Shown one piece after another: positions 31,418-43,805 of a stretch of DNA of 64,000 nucleotides (the first letter of the stretch is position 1; the number at the start of each line of letters is the position of its first letter). This DNA is from Taudactylus pleione (lineage: Eukaryota > Chordata > Amphibia > Anura > Myobatrachidae). Under the pieces are notes generated by a model. It worked only from the letters and a program-made list of their open reading frames with translations. It did not search any database and was not told the origin of the DNA. Position numbers and translations under genes: made by a program. The stretch is taken from assembly GCA_031769625.1 (NCBI GenBank), contig JAUIMM010000040.1, forward strand, positions 16,505,501 to 16,569,500, read 5' to 3'.

Positions 31418-34400
31418 CTACAGAGGCAAGATGTCATCCTCATCCACTGATTCCTCACCCTCGTCAGTGTTGTGTACATCCTCATCCTCACATTGTATTA
31501 ATTCGTCCCCGCTGGAATCTACCACAACAGGTCCCTCTGTACTTTCTGGAGGCTGGTCTTCCCGGAAGAATTGATCATTCATTTTGATGAACATCATCTT
31601 CTCCACATTTTGTGGAAGCAACCTCCTACGCCTTTCACTGACAAGGTTCCCGGCTGCACTAAAAACTCTTTTGGAGTACACACTGGAGGGGGGGGGGCAA
31701 CTTAGGTAAAATAGAGCCAGTTTGTACAGGGGCCTCCAAATTGCCTCTTTTTCCTGCCAGTACAGGTACAGACTGTCTGACACGCCTACTTGGATGCTGT
31801 CACCGATATAATCCTCCAGCATTCTGTCAATGGTGACAGTATCATATGCAGTGACAGTAGACATGTCACAAATTGTTGGCAGGTCCTTCAGTCCGGACCA
31901 GATGTCCAAACTTGGTCCTGCCTGCCCTGCATCACCGCCAGCAGGTTGCTTAGGATATCTAAGTTGTTTCCTGGCAGCCCCAATTGTGGGAGAAAATGAA
32001 GAAGGAGCTGTTGACAGGTCATGTTCCACTTCATGCTTGTGTCCGCCGGAATGAGAGACACCATGTAGGCTTTAAACCTAGAATCGAGCATGGTGGCCAA
32101 AATGTAGTGGTCTGATTTCAACAGATTGACCACCCTCGAATACAGGCAAAGCAAATTGAGGGATTCATCCACAAGTCCCACAGACTTTCTCCAGCTGCAT
32201 CTGCAAAAGCCTGATGAGGGGAATGACCTGACTCAAGCTGGCAGTGTCTGAACTGACTTCACATGTGGCAAGTTCGAAGGGCTGGAGAACCTTGCACAAC
32301 ACGGAAATCATTCTCCACTGTGCTTGAGTCAGGTGCATATGCCCTCTCTTGCCTATGTCATAAGTGGATGTATAGGCTTGAATGGCTTTTTGCTGCTCCT
32401 CCATCCTCTGAAGCATAGATGAGGGTTGAGTTCCACCGCATCACAACCTCTTGCTTCAGGTGATGGCAGGGCAGGTTCAAGAGTGTTTGCTGGCGCTCCA
32501 GTCTTCGGCACGCAGTCGCTGAATGGTGAAAGTGGGCAGAAATTTTTCGGGCCACCCAAAGTATCTCTTGCATGCCCCTGTCGTTTTTCAAAATATTCTG
32601 CACCACCAAATTTATTGTGTGAGCTAAACATGGGACGTGCTGGAATTTCCCCAGATGTAATGCCCGCACAATATTGGTGGCATTGTCAGATATCACAAAT
32701 ACCCAGGAGAGTCTAAGTGGGGTAAGCCATTGGGCGATGATTTCCCTCAGTTTCTCTAAGAGGTTGTCGGCGGTGTGCCTCTTACTGAAACCGGTGATAC
32801 ACAGCGTAGCCTGCCTTGGAATGAGCTGGCATTTCTGAGATGCTGCTACTGGTGACGCTGCTGTTGTTGCTGCGTAAGGCCATACATGTACCCAGTGGGC
32901 TGTCACAGTATTATAGTCCTTAGTCTGCCCTGTTCTACTTGTCCACAAGTCCGTGGTTAAGTAGACATTGGGTACAACTGCATTTTTTAGGACATGAGGA
33001 CACTTTTTCTGATGTCACTGTACATTCTTGGTACCGCCTGCCTAGTAAAGTGGAATCTAGACGGGATTTGGTACCAGGGACACACTACCTCCATCAATTG
33101 TCTAAATCCCACTGCACTAATGGTGGATACCGGATGCATATCTAACACCAACATAGCTGTCGAGGCCTCAGTTATCCGCTTTGAAACAGGATGACTGCTG
33201 TAGTACTTCATCCTCCTCAGTAAGGACTGTTGGAGGGTCAATTGCTTAGTAAAAGAAGTAGTGGTGTTCCAACTTCCTCTCTAGGATGATGAACGACACC
33301 CAGCAGCAACAGCAGCAGTGGCTTCAGTAGGTGTAGCAATGCAGGACCCCCTGGTGGAATCCCGCATACGAGAGGAGTCAGTCATGCCAGTGACATGGCC
33401 TGCAGGACTACTTCCAATCCTGACTGAGGAGGAAATTGACGAAGAGGGAGTTGACGGTGTGGTTTGCAGGCACTTGGATACAACAGGATAAAGGGATTTA
33501 GGTGTCCCTGGACTGTTTATGGTCTTAGCCACAGTTTCTGAACTTGGCAGTAACTTTTTATGAATGTGCTGCAGGTGACATATAAGGGAGGATGTTCCTA
33601 GGTGGTTAATGTCCTTACCCCTACTTATTACACCTTTACATACGCAACATATGGCAAGACAGTAGTTGTCCAGATTTGGACTCAAATATTTCCAGACCAA
33701 AAGGTGGAATGTTTGGTCTTCTGCCCAGGCATGACCATGATGGACTTTTTCATCCCACGGACAACTGTCTCCCCCGGTGCCTGATTTAAACAAAGCACAT
33801 CACCATCAGAATCCTCCTCGTCAACTTCCTTCTCAGCGCCAGCTACACCAATATCATCATACTGTTGTACTTCAACAGTGACATCTTCAATTTGAATATT
33901 AGCAACTGGACTGTGGGTGTTCCTTCCAGCACCCGCAGAGGGCGTGCAAATGGTGGAAGGAGCCAGCTCTTCCCTTCCATTGTTGGGAAGGTCAGGCATT
34001 GCAACCGCCGCCACACTTGTACTCTCCTTGGGGATTTGTGATATCTTCTTAGAACGCACAGTTCTTTGCTGTGCTTTTGCCAGCTAAACTCGATTCATTT
34101 CTCTAGCGGGAGGAGGAGGGCTTCCATCGTCTTGTGAAGCTGAACCACTAGTCATGAACATAGGGAAGGACCTTAGCCGTTCCTTGCCACTCCGTGTGTA
34201 AATGGCATTTTGGCAAGTTTACGTTACTCCTCAGATGATTTAAATTAATTTTTTAAGGTAATTTTACTGAACTTTTGCTTCCTGGATTTTACATGCCCTC
34301 TACTATGACATTGGGCATCGGCCTTAGCAGGCAATGTTGATGGCATTTCATCGTCTATGTCATGACTAGTGGCGGCAGCTTCAGCACTAGGAGGAAGTGG

Positions 34401-34429
34401 TTCTTGATCTCCCCTATTTTATCCTCCAT
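31418..34429 (-). pseudogene. ZBED-like hAT transposase, copy 3, multiply broken
   Basis: Homologous to copy 1 throughout, from ATG at about 34429 to TAG at 31418, but spread over at least six frames. The first 30 or so codons are partly deleted (the start reads MED then skips). The BED finger has ICCVCKGVISRGKD in place of ICTLCKGGISRGRD, with both cysteines kept. DMWTS is altered to DLWTS in the DNA but the DNATNIV and CLAHTINL motifs persist. A deletion near 32185 removes about 35 codons. The C-terminal 203 residues are open because the C tract (31688-31697) has ten bases, which keeps the frame; SSVYSKRVFSAAG follows it. Confidence 0.88.
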
Positions 34430-34440
34430 TATTTTTATGG

Positions 34441-34700
34441 AGTGAATAACCCCTGTAAAAGGTGTTTTTTTTGAAGGTGTAAAAGGTTTATTTTTTTAAA
34501 AGGGCAGTGCCTGTACAAAATTGAAGAAGGGCAGAGGCATACACCACAACACACAGGACAGCCCCTGTAAAAGGTTTTTTTTTGGAAGGGCAGCGTACCT
34601 CTGCACCACACAGGACAGCACCTGTACAAAATTGAAGAAGGGCAGCAGCCTACACCACAACACACAGGACAGCACTTGTAAACAAGTAGCCAGCCAGCCC
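34441..34700 (-). repeat. Leader minisatellite of copy 3
   Basis: Irregular repeats of about 60-70 bp with CTGTACAAAATTGAAGAAGG, ACACCACAACACACAGGACA and CCCTGTAAAAGG. It occupies the position of the 155-160-bp array in copies 1 and 2 but is unrelated in sequence. Confidence 0.75.
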
Positions 34701-34728
34701 AGTTTTATAATATATATAACTAGTGTTA

Positions 34729-35039
34729 AGGTGCGTACAAACTGGGCGATTAAAGTGCACGACTGAAAGCTAACGATATCGTTATCGTTCAGTCGTCCAC
34801 TTTATCGTCTATTTTTAACACCAAAATAATGAACGATAACGACGACGCGCGTTCCCGCGGGTCATTCGTCATTATCGTTCATCGAGTAAACATGCAGTCC
34901 AACCTGACGATATCATCAGGTTACTGCATGTTGGGGAATGGGGGAGAGATCCCGGCGCTGAAGGACATTGATCACACCCTGCCGGCAGCACACTAGACGA
35001 TATCACTCAGGGAGCATATAGTCTAGTGTGTACGCTCCT
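34729..35039. mobile_element. Harbinger-type MITE inside hAT copy 3
   Basis: AGGTGCGTACAAACTGG on the left pairs with TGTGTACGCTCCT on the right, with TTA on both sides (34726-34728, 35040-35042). The left part is rich in CGATATCGTTATCGTTC words. Its presence dates the MITE insertion after hAT copy 3. Confidence 0.85.
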
Positions 35040-35335
35040 TTAGTGTACTACTAAGTTTATTATTTTTATTTATTATCACAACAACAGTACAGTAGCCAAC
35101 AGCTCCCAGCTCCCTCCCTCTGCCAGCCCCTATGGACAGGACAACAACCAGCCCCTATATGGACAACAGTAGCCAGCCAGCCCCTATGTATGAACAACAG
35201 TAGCCAGCCAGCCTCTTCACAGTAGCCAGACAGCCCAGTATGTAATGTATTACAAGTTCACAACACCAGCTCCCAGCTCCCTCCTTCTGCACGCTCGCTC
35301 CAAAGCCAGAATAAAAAATGGCGGCGATTGCGGGA

Positions 35336-35346
35336 CCATTTATAGA
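35336..35346 (-). promoter_or_regulatory. Eroded TATA region of hAT copy 3
   Basis: Minus strand reads TTCTATAAATGG where the other copies have CCTATATAAGG, at the same distance from the 5' terminus, next to GGTTTTGGAT as in the other copies. Confidence 0.5.
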
Positions 35347-35509
35347 ATCCAAAACCTGTGGGTTGATGACGTTTTTGCCTCAATTTCAGTTCTGAGCCAG
35401 GCGGGAAAACCCGAGCCTGACTCGGTTCACGGCTCGGATGGGGGGGGCTCAGGAGGGGGGGGGGGGTTGAGGGGTTTGGATTTAGGAAATCTGAACCTGC
35501 TCATCCCTA

Positions 35510-35959
35510 GTTTTTATGGTTGGAGATTTTGAGGAACTGCTCAACAAAAAGGCTGATTGATCAGGGCTTTACATGGGCACAGAGTGACAGTCATCAGTGG
35601 CTCAGCACCCCCAGGAGGGAAATATAGATTGGGCACCGCGAATAGGCATGTGCCAGGGACATGTGCACTTGTGTAGGGGGCATTTATGTCTGCTGTTGCT
35701 ATTTTACACATGTTTAGGGTTTTTTCTTTGCTGCTTGTTACCTACAACTACTTTTGTTTTGAGCAAGGATATTCTATTCACTATTTTTGGTAACTTTCTG
35801 TGATGTATTGTTTTCTATTGAAAGTACTTGCGAGTTAGTCTGATTGATTATTGCTAATACATTAATAATTTGCAATACATTTTTAAACAGATTTAACTGC
35901 TGTGAATTTGTGCAGCTGCTCTGTTGCTTAGTTTAGCCTGCCAGCTTTTGGCCTATGTT
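35510..35959. other. No gene seen
   Basis: Sequence between hAT copy 3 and an older hAT end fragment. The right part may be decayed 3' sequence of that older element. Confidence 0.35.
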
Positions 35960-36183
35960 GGTGAACAATATTGTGAGCTTTGAGGTGGTCAAAATTGACT
36001 GGAAATTAATGTTATTGAGATTAATAATACTGTAGGAACAAAAAAGGTGTCAATTATGTGATTTTAGCAGTTTTTATCAAAATAAAAAAAAAATACTGAA
36101 CCAAAACCAAAACATGTGAGCTGGTTTATTTTCATAACCAAAACCGATCCAAAACCAAAACATGGGGATTGGCGCACATCTCT
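35960..36183 (+). mobile_element. 3' end of an older hAT relative
   Basis: Same order as the 3' end of copy 4: GTGAGCTTTGAGGTG, GACTGGAAATTA, TTATTGAG.TTAATAAT, TGTGATTTTAGCAGTTTTTA, CCAAAACCAAAAC, and terminus GCGCACATCTCTAATT against GTGCACACCCCTAATA. It is much more diverged than copies 1-4, hence older or another subfamily. Confidence 0.72.
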
Positions 36184-36334
36184 AATTAAAATCAATAAAA
36201 ATCTATTGATATCAACTTTTAGTAAATTTACTCCCTTGGTGTATTACCTCCAAAGCATCCACATTACTGCCTGAAAATAACACTGAGGCTAAAGAAGAAA
36301 TTGTATGTTCACAGAATCCTGAGGAGAATCTAAG

Positions 36335-36770
36335 GGGTAAGTTTACTAAACTGCCGATTTGTTTTCGATGTCATCCTAGATCAGTCTCGGATGACATCAT
36401 CCGTATTCGTTCGTTTCATTTTTCGAACAGGTTACTAAATTTACTAAGCTACCGAGTTGCTGTCATTCGTGTTATTCGATGGTGTATTTGAATCTTTTAC
36501 AGCTGATTTTCACTATATTTTGGCCGCGATGACAAATTTGAATCCTTAGTAAATTTTGTGGTCCTATTGATGTCTATGGCAAAAGGTTGCTGAGTTGAAT
36601 CGATGGTCTATGTGTTCAAAAACATGTTACCGTCCGATTTGCGGGTGTTCTCAGCCGAGATTTAGACATCAAATGAAGCAAAGTCGGCAGAGTATAGCCT
36701 TTAGTAAATGCAGTTCACGGACGATTTTGGTGAATTCGATGTCATTCGAGCTTAGTACATTTCTTTATAA
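36335..36770. mobile_element. Possible MITE, GGGGTAAGTTTACTAA end
   Basis: Begins GGGGTAAGTTTACTAAACTG and has repeated TTCGATGTCAT words in both halves, and GATGACATCATCC near the left. A matching inverted end is likely near 36755 (GAGCTTAGTACATTT) but is weak. Confidence 0.4.
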
Positions 36771-36888
36771 GTGTGTCAATGAGTGTTATATGGTAAGTGT
36801 ATTGCTTTCCGCAGCATTGCCTATGATGTCATCATCCTTCTCACCCAGTCAGCATGTTAATGTATAGCACACAATGCCATTTCATTAA

Positions 36889-37398
36889 TACCCCTTTTAC
36901 AATGACTGAGAAATCCCAGGTTGATGCACGTGAACGCGCATCAACCCAGGATTTTTGTTAGAGTAAACAGATCAACCTGGATCCAGTGAACCGGGAATCT
37001 GATCCGGCTAGCTTGCAGAGTTGAGCACAGGTTGCTCCCATGTCACCCTGCAGTGTAAACGGCGTGATCCAGGTCGCACTGCATGCTAGCTGATTGGCCG
37101 GCCTCAGTGGCACTGCAACCAGCCTCGGCCCGACAAGAACGGAGCAGCGCACCCCACCCGCCCTCCCTGTCTTCGGACCACTGCGGAGTAAGGTACTTTA
37201 AGAGGGTTGCGGAGGGCGATGAAGGGGAAGATGCTCTGCTCACCTACGTCGGAGAGCCGGGTCAGTGCTGACCTGGCTTCGGTATGAACGGTGGCGACCC
37301 GGGCATAGCCTCGGTCGGAGCCGCTGTGTAAAAGGGGGTCAGTTGGAAACGTGTTCCAAATTCCTGGTCAGACCCGGGAATTTGGTGTAAAAGGGGTA
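36889..37398. mobile_element. MITE with TACCCCTTTTACA ends
   Basis: TACCCCTTTTACA at the left and TGTAAAAGGGGTA at the right are perfect inverted repeats of 13 bp. The 510-bp interior is GC-rich with paired CCGGGAAT/ATTCCTGG words. The outside flanks TAA and TGA may be a three-base duplication with one change. Open frames here are incidental. Confidence 0.8.
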
Positions 37399-37559
37399 TG
37401 ATAGGCAAGTTACTCTCTGTATCACTGGCTTCACTAAGAAACCTATTTATCAAGTCTTTCGGCCAAAGTTATAATGTGGAAATAGCAGTTTTCTCATGAT
37501 TAGCACTACATTAAAGTAAAAAGTAAAGTAAACACAAGTAAAAATGCTATTATTAAGTC

Positions 37560-38440
37560 TCTATATCATGAAAGGAATAGATCTTCTTTTTTTACTATTT
37601 ACTCTATCACTGCACTATTTTCATGTCACACATGTTGCTTTTAAAAAATAATTATTGTAAAAAAAATACCAATTGCGTTCCTCAAACCACTTCACTTCTG
37701 ACCTTTTGGTGCTGCTATCCCTTTCCATGTGACTCATGTTGCTGTTCAAAAATGATTGACAAAGTATAAAAAAAGGAAAAAAGTTCAATCTTCTTCCTCA
37801 AATGATTTCACTACTGGGCTTGGTGTTTGTAGATTGTCCAAGTGACCTTCCTCATCATCATCATTTTGTTACTGCTGTTCCTATCCTATACCATGTCACA
37901 TACTGATATATTACCAATTATAGGAAGTTTCTTGGTTTTCTCAAACAATTTTAATTTTGGACAAGGCCCATCTAATTTTGTCAAGTGACTTTCTAAATTA
38001 ATTTTTCTTATTGCTGCCATCCCTTGAATGTTAACATAGCAAGTTCCAACAATTCAGGGAAGGTTGACTTTTTGATTCTGCACAGAACTACTTCCTACAC
38101 CAGCATAAAAAATGCATTTTTTTATTTCTTTCTTGTTCTAAAAATAATTTTCATTTCTCGTTGGGGGCCACCTTTGTTGATCTACATCCATTACTTGACC
38201 TAATTTCTTTTACTGCCGACGTTATCCATCTCCATGTCACACATGCTGTCTAACATAAAGAATGATATATATGTCATCTTTCTTGCTCCATTTCACTTCT
38301 GGGTAAAGACTACAGTACCTTGGGAAATCTTCTAAAATGACTATGCTATCAGCCAGTGCTCTGCCTATATATCTGATAGGAGTAGCATCATGTATTAAAC
38401 TGCATGTGTTTGTGCTGTTGTGTCTGTTACTAAGTCTAGC
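37560..38440 (+). repeat. Degenerate tandem repeat upstream of an old hAT end
   Basis: A diffuse motif of CTGCTATCCCTTTCCATGTG or a variant recurs near 37600, 37711, 37885 and 38220, with CTTCCTCAAA..ACTTCAC beside several copies. Unit length varies from about 110 to 190 bp. It is followed directly by the old hAT 3' end at 38480-38728. Confidence 0.4.
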
Positions 38441-38479
38441 CATACAGCTCTCTGCAGTCTTTGGCCAATATTAGTGAAA

Positions 38480-38728
38480 ATAATGACAATTTTGAGGCGG
38501 GCATTAGATCATTTACAGTAAATGAATGTCAAATACTGTATATAAAATTATAAATACTAATCTAGGAAAAAAATCTGCTCCAATTGCTTGTTTTACTTCT
38601 TTTTGACCATTTTTAATGAAATTCAAAACCAAAACTAAAACACATGAGGATGGGTATGACAAAAATATAAAATCTGAATATGGTTTTCATCAAAACCAAA
38701 ACACAGGGATTCATTCACAACTCTAATC
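38480..38728 (+). mobile_element. 3' end of a second old hAT relative
   Basis: Same architecture as 35960-36183: AATTTTGAGGCGGGCATT, then CATTTTTAATGAAATTC, CAAAACCAAAACTAAAACAC, CAAAACCAAAACACAGGG and a terminus CACAACTCTAATC. Recognisable only by order and composition. Confidence 0.5.
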
Positions 38729-40292
38729 TTTACACACATTTCTCTAAATGCAATGAGAAAGGTAATTTTTTAATGCTGCTTATTGCTGCAATAAAAACAT
38801 TCTTATTAATTGTAGCAATAAAATTTCACAGGACAGCTGAGTGAAACTCAGATAACTATACAATCATGGCCATGAGCGGTAAGGGTTAAGTATGCCAGTC
38901 TATATGATATGCGCACACATGACCCAACAAACTTTATCTTGCATGTGAAGTGCAAATTAATGCCCTCACTTGGAATTTGAATACCACTCTGTAAATAATA
39001 AAGGTATCGGAAAGTAATACATTATTGTCCGTCTCAGCTTCCATGATGCTGGTTTGTTGCTCCTCCTTGGACAGAAAGAGGAAGCAAAATGGCATTGCCA
39101 AAAATGCCTATTTCTCACTGATGACATACCGAAACCTTGATCCATTCTGTCATTATCTTGCACCATTATTTCTGCAGCCTCCTACTGTCTGTCCATACCA
39201 TACTTAACTACTCAGAGTGCTGATCTCCAAAAGGTACCTGAAGACTGAGGTCCTAGTTGGCAGAAGCGGAGAGCCACAAATCATATCCATGGCACTGTTC
39301 TGCTGCAGGCTAGCCACAATGATGCAATTCATCTTAGAAGCACTGGCAGGATATAAGAGAATTGCTTACTTTCCCAGGAGTTGGGAAACTCTCCAATAGA
39401 TCAGGGAGTCTCCTGGAATTTCCAGGAGAGAGGTTAAGTGATGTTCATCCAAAGGAAAAAATGCTTTAGTTTATTGATAAAGAATTTATTTATTTAGTGA
39501 TCACTGCTATTGCCATCCTGAGATGGTGATAATGATTGGAGAACCACCATTTTTCTTGTTAGATATTTAATAGAAAGCTATTACTGAACTTGGCTACTGA
39601 TGGTGATATTTGGCAATAGCCACTACCACCGGTGGGCTTTGCCAAATAGCAAAAGACTCTTCAGCTGGAGATAACTTATTGAGTTTTTAGTGGTTTAATA
39701 AATAGACCCTTAAAGCTCCTTCTGGTTTTCTAATTAAAGCTGCATTACAACCCATACCCTACTCTGTTCTTACCCCAAGGGGCTGATCCATGTAGCAGAT
39801 TTTCTTGGGGCTCATAGCCCTGGCAGATATGCATGAAAAGTTAGGAACATAAAAGCATGTTTATTAACACAGTTTTGGAGGAAATCACCTGAAAACCGCC
39901 ATTTTTGGATGACTCCTGATAAAGATACGTATCTCTAGAATATAAGAAGGGGTCTGCAGCCGATATCAGAGATACAGTAGCGGCTGTGGCACCTACATTT
40001 TTTTATTGCAAAAGCAGCCCCTATAGGTTTTTATGGGAGCTGCTAAATTGTGAAAAGTACCAAGCTCTGGAAAGTGTAGCTCTCTTGAGTTTGGCCCTGA
40101 CAACTAATGTCATATTTAGATGGCATTAAGCATGGAGCTACATTACCAAAATACTTTCCAGAGAGGGATCCTTAGGATGTCAGCATATGTGCAGGAGCTC
40201 TTTCAGGAATAAATTTAATGATCACTTTACTGCTTACATATCTTATCTGAGCCTTTGTCCATGAATGTGCTTTTTGGTACAGTCCCCCAATA
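38729..40292. other. No gene seen; eroded repeat pieces
   Basis: Contains scattered eroded repeat ends (for example TTTAGTGGTTTAATAAATAGACCC near 39690) but no element I can bound and no credible coding sequence. Confidence 0.35.
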
Positions 40293-40470
40293 CATGAGCG
40301 TAACTACCACAGGTACAAGGGGTGCATCTGCTATGGGGCCCAGAGTTGAGGGGGGCCCATCTTCCTTGTCAAAGTTATGTGTGTTATATAAATTTTTTAC
40401 CATTGGGTGGTACATAGTGGCTCTTACAAACTTTTGCTATGGGGCCTTCACATACCAAGTTACGCCCCTG
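40293..40470. mobile_element. hAT-type MITE, CAGGGGCGTAACT ends
   Basis: The right end AAGTTACGCCCCTG reads inward as CAGGGGCGTAACTTGG. The left end CATGAGCGTAACTACCAC is a worn match. Inside, TGCTATGGGGCCCAG and TGCTATGGGGCC lie near the two ends. Flanks CCCCAATA and TCCCAAAT are partly alike. Confidence 0.7.
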
Positions 40471-42372
40471 TCCCAAATCTTAATTTATTATTGCCGTGAT
40501 TTGTGGCAATATGAAATTATAGTTATAGACTAATTCCTGAGTAATGGTAAATATGCCCCATAACATTTGATTTTGAAGATAAGTGACCTGTCTAGTTTTA
40601 GATTATATCACTTTTTGAATCCTTTTTTTGAATCATTATTGTGGCTTTATGATCTTTACTGTGTTCTCATATAATAATTAAAAAAAAAAATTAAATCACA
40701 AAAAAAGTGGCAATGGCATATGGGTGCTAGAAGTACAACTGTGCAAAATCACGCCATAGAAAAGAGTTATCATTTTAACAGGGAGACCTGAAACCCCAAA
40801 AGGGTGTGATATTACCTGATTCATATGAACAAAATATAATTTTCTGCTACTGCACCATTTTCTGCAAACTACTGTACATTTTACTTTGGTTTATAAAAAA
40901 ACCTATGATATTTTAGGTAAATAAAAAGTATTCTGAAAAATTTAAGTGTGATTTGTTTGTGTACCGCACAGAAAAAGACCAATATTGAGGCTGGAATAAG
41001 ATGTGCCCAAAAGTGCCAAAATAGAGCAAAATAAAAAATGCCCTAGCAGTGAAGAGGGTATATACAGTATAATGATTAATATTAAAAAATCTATATAAAA
41101 TGTGGCCGCAACCAGTTTTTATACATAGAAATTCTAATATGAAATATTAGTAGCGGTTAAGATGATACTTCTCTATTCATACTGCTACAATTTCCTTGGA
41201 CAGGGTAGAGAAAAAACTCAGCGCTATTTCTTAAATATAATGAGTATTTCCCTAAATGTATTTGTTATCATTGAAAGTCTTCAAATTCTGCAAAATAGAA
41301 CATGCTCTGCGTGTGACACTTTATGAGAGAAAAAAAAGGTGAACATTTTTGTAGTATAATTTAATGTTTTACATCTTAAGATTCTGTACTGAGTTTTACT
41401 CTTTTCATCTTTTATGTCTAATTTATAAATGAATAGGGGCACAGCAGTAAATCCATACAATTGCTGTAAGATGTCAATACACATTATTAATGAAAGGTCA
41501 GATGCATTTGAAAGTGAAGAATATACTCCATATACACCTGCCATAAAATGATTTGTAGATAAAACTATTCATACAGAATAATTAATGACTTCACGTACAA
41601 GACAAGAAAATAGAAAACGGATTGTTCACAAGATGCCCATGAAACAGGCTCCAAAAATTGTCTTTTCTCTGTGACTTTCTTTCTGTTACATTGAAAAATA
41701 TATTGATGTCATAGACAATATATAGTACTAACACCTATACTTCCAATGGGAAATGCTCTTCCCCTGCTACAGTACACAAGAAACCCCTTGTAGTGTTGCA
41801 AACAAAAAATACATGTGACATCAGCCATAAAGTAGAAAGAAATGCTAGTGCTCATCCTCAAATAATGTACAGTTATGTCTATGATAGTTCTCTGTTTATA
41901 GATTAAAGAAAATGGATCCTGCCATTATGGCTATAAATGAAAACCTCAAAACTCAACACTTTCATTTTTCATCGATATTGGCTACAGAGAGCTGGCTGTC
42001 TAAACTTAGTGACAGAGCAGGACACAAACACACAGCAGTTTAATATCAGATAAAACACTTATAGAATACAATAGACAAAATAGAAGCTAGGTCCTTTTAT
42101 GCAACACACAGAAATAAATGGTGGCAGATTTAGAGTTCCTAATAAAAAGTAGATACTGATGAAGTTGAAACTGCATCAAGAATAAATAGAGGTGCAGTTT
42201 AATAGCCTGTAATTCGATGTAATGAAAGCTTTGATGTAGCATTTATCAAGTACAATGATAAGTAGATGCTGATTGGTTACTATTGGCAACTTCTCCACTG
42301 GTCCACTTCTCCACTCTTTTCACTGCTTGACACATCAACTTCTAAAGTTGAGTAGAATAATAATAACTAAAT
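40471..42372. other. No gene seen
   Basis: About 1.9 kb of AT-rich sequence without tandem or inverted structure, apart from half of a CCAATCAG-type foldback near 42230-42310. Possibly single-copy. Confidence 0.4.
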
Positions 42373-42688
42373 CTGGCCACACATCTAAAGATTATCTGTC
42401 CAACCAGCCAACTAGTGATTGGTTGGAATGAAAATCTGGTAAGGAATGAAAGCAAATGACAATCAGCAATTTTTTCCCAAAGGCCGGAAAATGGACAAAA
42501 ACTGTTGTTTGAACAAATTGTTTAGATCAAACATTTAACAAACTTATCTGACGACCATTTTCATCTGTTTTCTGGCATTTAGGAGCAAATTGCTGATCAT
42601 CATTTACTCCCATATATTACCAGATTTTCATTCCAACCAATCAACTAGTTGGCTGGTTGGATGTGAGTTGGTCTAGTGTGTGGCCAGC
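42373..42688. mobile_element. Harbinger-type MITE, CTGGCCACAC ends
   Basis: CTGGCCACACATCTAAAG on the left pairs with CTAGTGTGTGGCCAG on the right. Inner arms GTCCAACCAGCCAACTAG and CTAGTTGGCTGGTTGGA, plus GGTTGGAATGAAAATCTGG and its complement, extend the hairpin. Related to 28281-28882. Confidence 0.8.
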
Positions 42689-42849
42689 TCCAAAGTAAGA
42701 CAAACTGATTTTATTTATATTATTATAAGAGTAGAACAAGAATAGAAATAAAACATGTGGGGGCCATATATACGTAATAAATGTTTTGTTTAAAACATGG
42801 AGATGACATAACAGATAGCTATGTTCACTCAACGTACTTACCTGGTATT

Positions 42850-43800
42850 TGTTAGGATCTGCAGTTAAGCAGATCATATTGCTTGGAGTTCCAGCCTTAG
42901 TTGCTACTGAGGCACTGCACTAATTACTGCCTGTCTATTTGCAGTGTCAGGTGCATTAATTGATTCTCCTGTCTGGACACAGCCCAGCTGCACAGTAGTT
43001 TGTCATTTAGGGAGACTTGCTCTGATTGGACTCTGTCTCTGTTAAAATCCAGCCAACCCTGCACTCCATGCCGGTGATAGAAATTTCTTTGTACTTCCAG
43101 TTTCCTGTATCCTGCCTGTCAGTTGAGTTCAGAGTCAGTCTTGCTGTGCTCCGTGCATGCAGTTTGTTCCACCTGTAATCCATCCACACGTATTGCTTGT
43201 GCCATCTGGGCAGCACGGAGTGCTTCCTACTTCCGAAGTGCCTGTCACCATCCAGCGGCTTGTGTCAACCCGGCAGCGCTAGTCACAGTTCTGTGTTCCA
43301 GGTGAGCAATCTAGCACGCCGTCGCCAGTGTCATCCCAGCAACACTGGTAGCAGCTCTGCGTTCCAGATGTGCTATCTAGCACACCGTCGCCACTGGTAG
43401 CAGCTCTGCATTCCAGGTGCACCATCTAGCACACCATCACCACTGGTAGCAGCACTGCGTTCCAGGTGAGTAGTCTAGCACACCGTCGCCAGTGTCATCT
43501 CGGCGACACTGGTAGCAGTGCTACGTTCTCTGTTGCATTCCTCTCCTGAGTCTCTTCAGCCCAAAGGCTGCAACGATCCTGGGGCCCCAGGTCACTATCA
43601 GCCCTCAAGGCTGCTGCAACAGCCCAAAGGCTGCTTCACTCCATTAGTCCCTTGGCCATGACTATAAAGGTCACAATCAGCCCCCAAGGCTGCTCCAACA
43701 GCCCAAAGGCTGTCCCTCATATTCTACACTTGGTCACAACTAGTCAACTGGTAGCAGTCCTCTGACAGCTCTTGTCTGATTAACCATCCAATCCATAACA
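42850..43800. mobile_element. Solo LTR, 951 bp, GTATT target duplication
   Basis: Starts TGTTAGGATC and ends AATCCATAACA, giving the inverted TGTTA/TAACA ends of an LTR. GTATT lies directly outside both ends (42845-42849 and 43801-43805), a perfect five-base duplication as made by Ty3/gypsy-type integrases. No primer-binding site, polypurine tract or gag-pol follows, so this is one LTR left by recombination between two. Inside are an imperfect repeat (43290-43530), CAGCCCAAAGGCTGC repeats, and GACTATAAAGG near 43668. Strand cannot be decided. Confidence 0.87.
43290..43530. repeat. ~60-bp repeat inside the solo LTR
   Basis: Four irregular copies of a unit with GTTCCAGGTG, CTAGCACACCGTCGCCA and ACTGGTAGCAGC. 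Two copies carry an extra TGTCATC-CGGC-ACACTGG segment, so unit length alternates. Confidence 0.85.
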
Positions 43801-43805
43801 GTATT

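Larger units (their letters stand above)
31031..35509 (-). mobile_element. hAT transposon copy 3, 3' terminus lost
   Basis: Homology with copies 1, 2 and 4 begins at 31031 (CCAGTCTATTCTGAACACC), so the 3' subterminal zone and terminus are absent. The 5' terminus is at the right (CTGCTCATCCCTA, ending 35509). The leader lacks the 155-160-bp units and instead has a smaller tandem repeat (34441-34700) and a Harbinger MITE (34729-35039). It is the most diverged of the four larger copies. Confidence 0.9.

Noticed and set aside
42850..43800. Calling the solo LTR a full retrovirus-like element
   Set aside because: No second LTR, primer-binding site, polypurine tract or gag-pol-env sequence follows or precedes it in the window.
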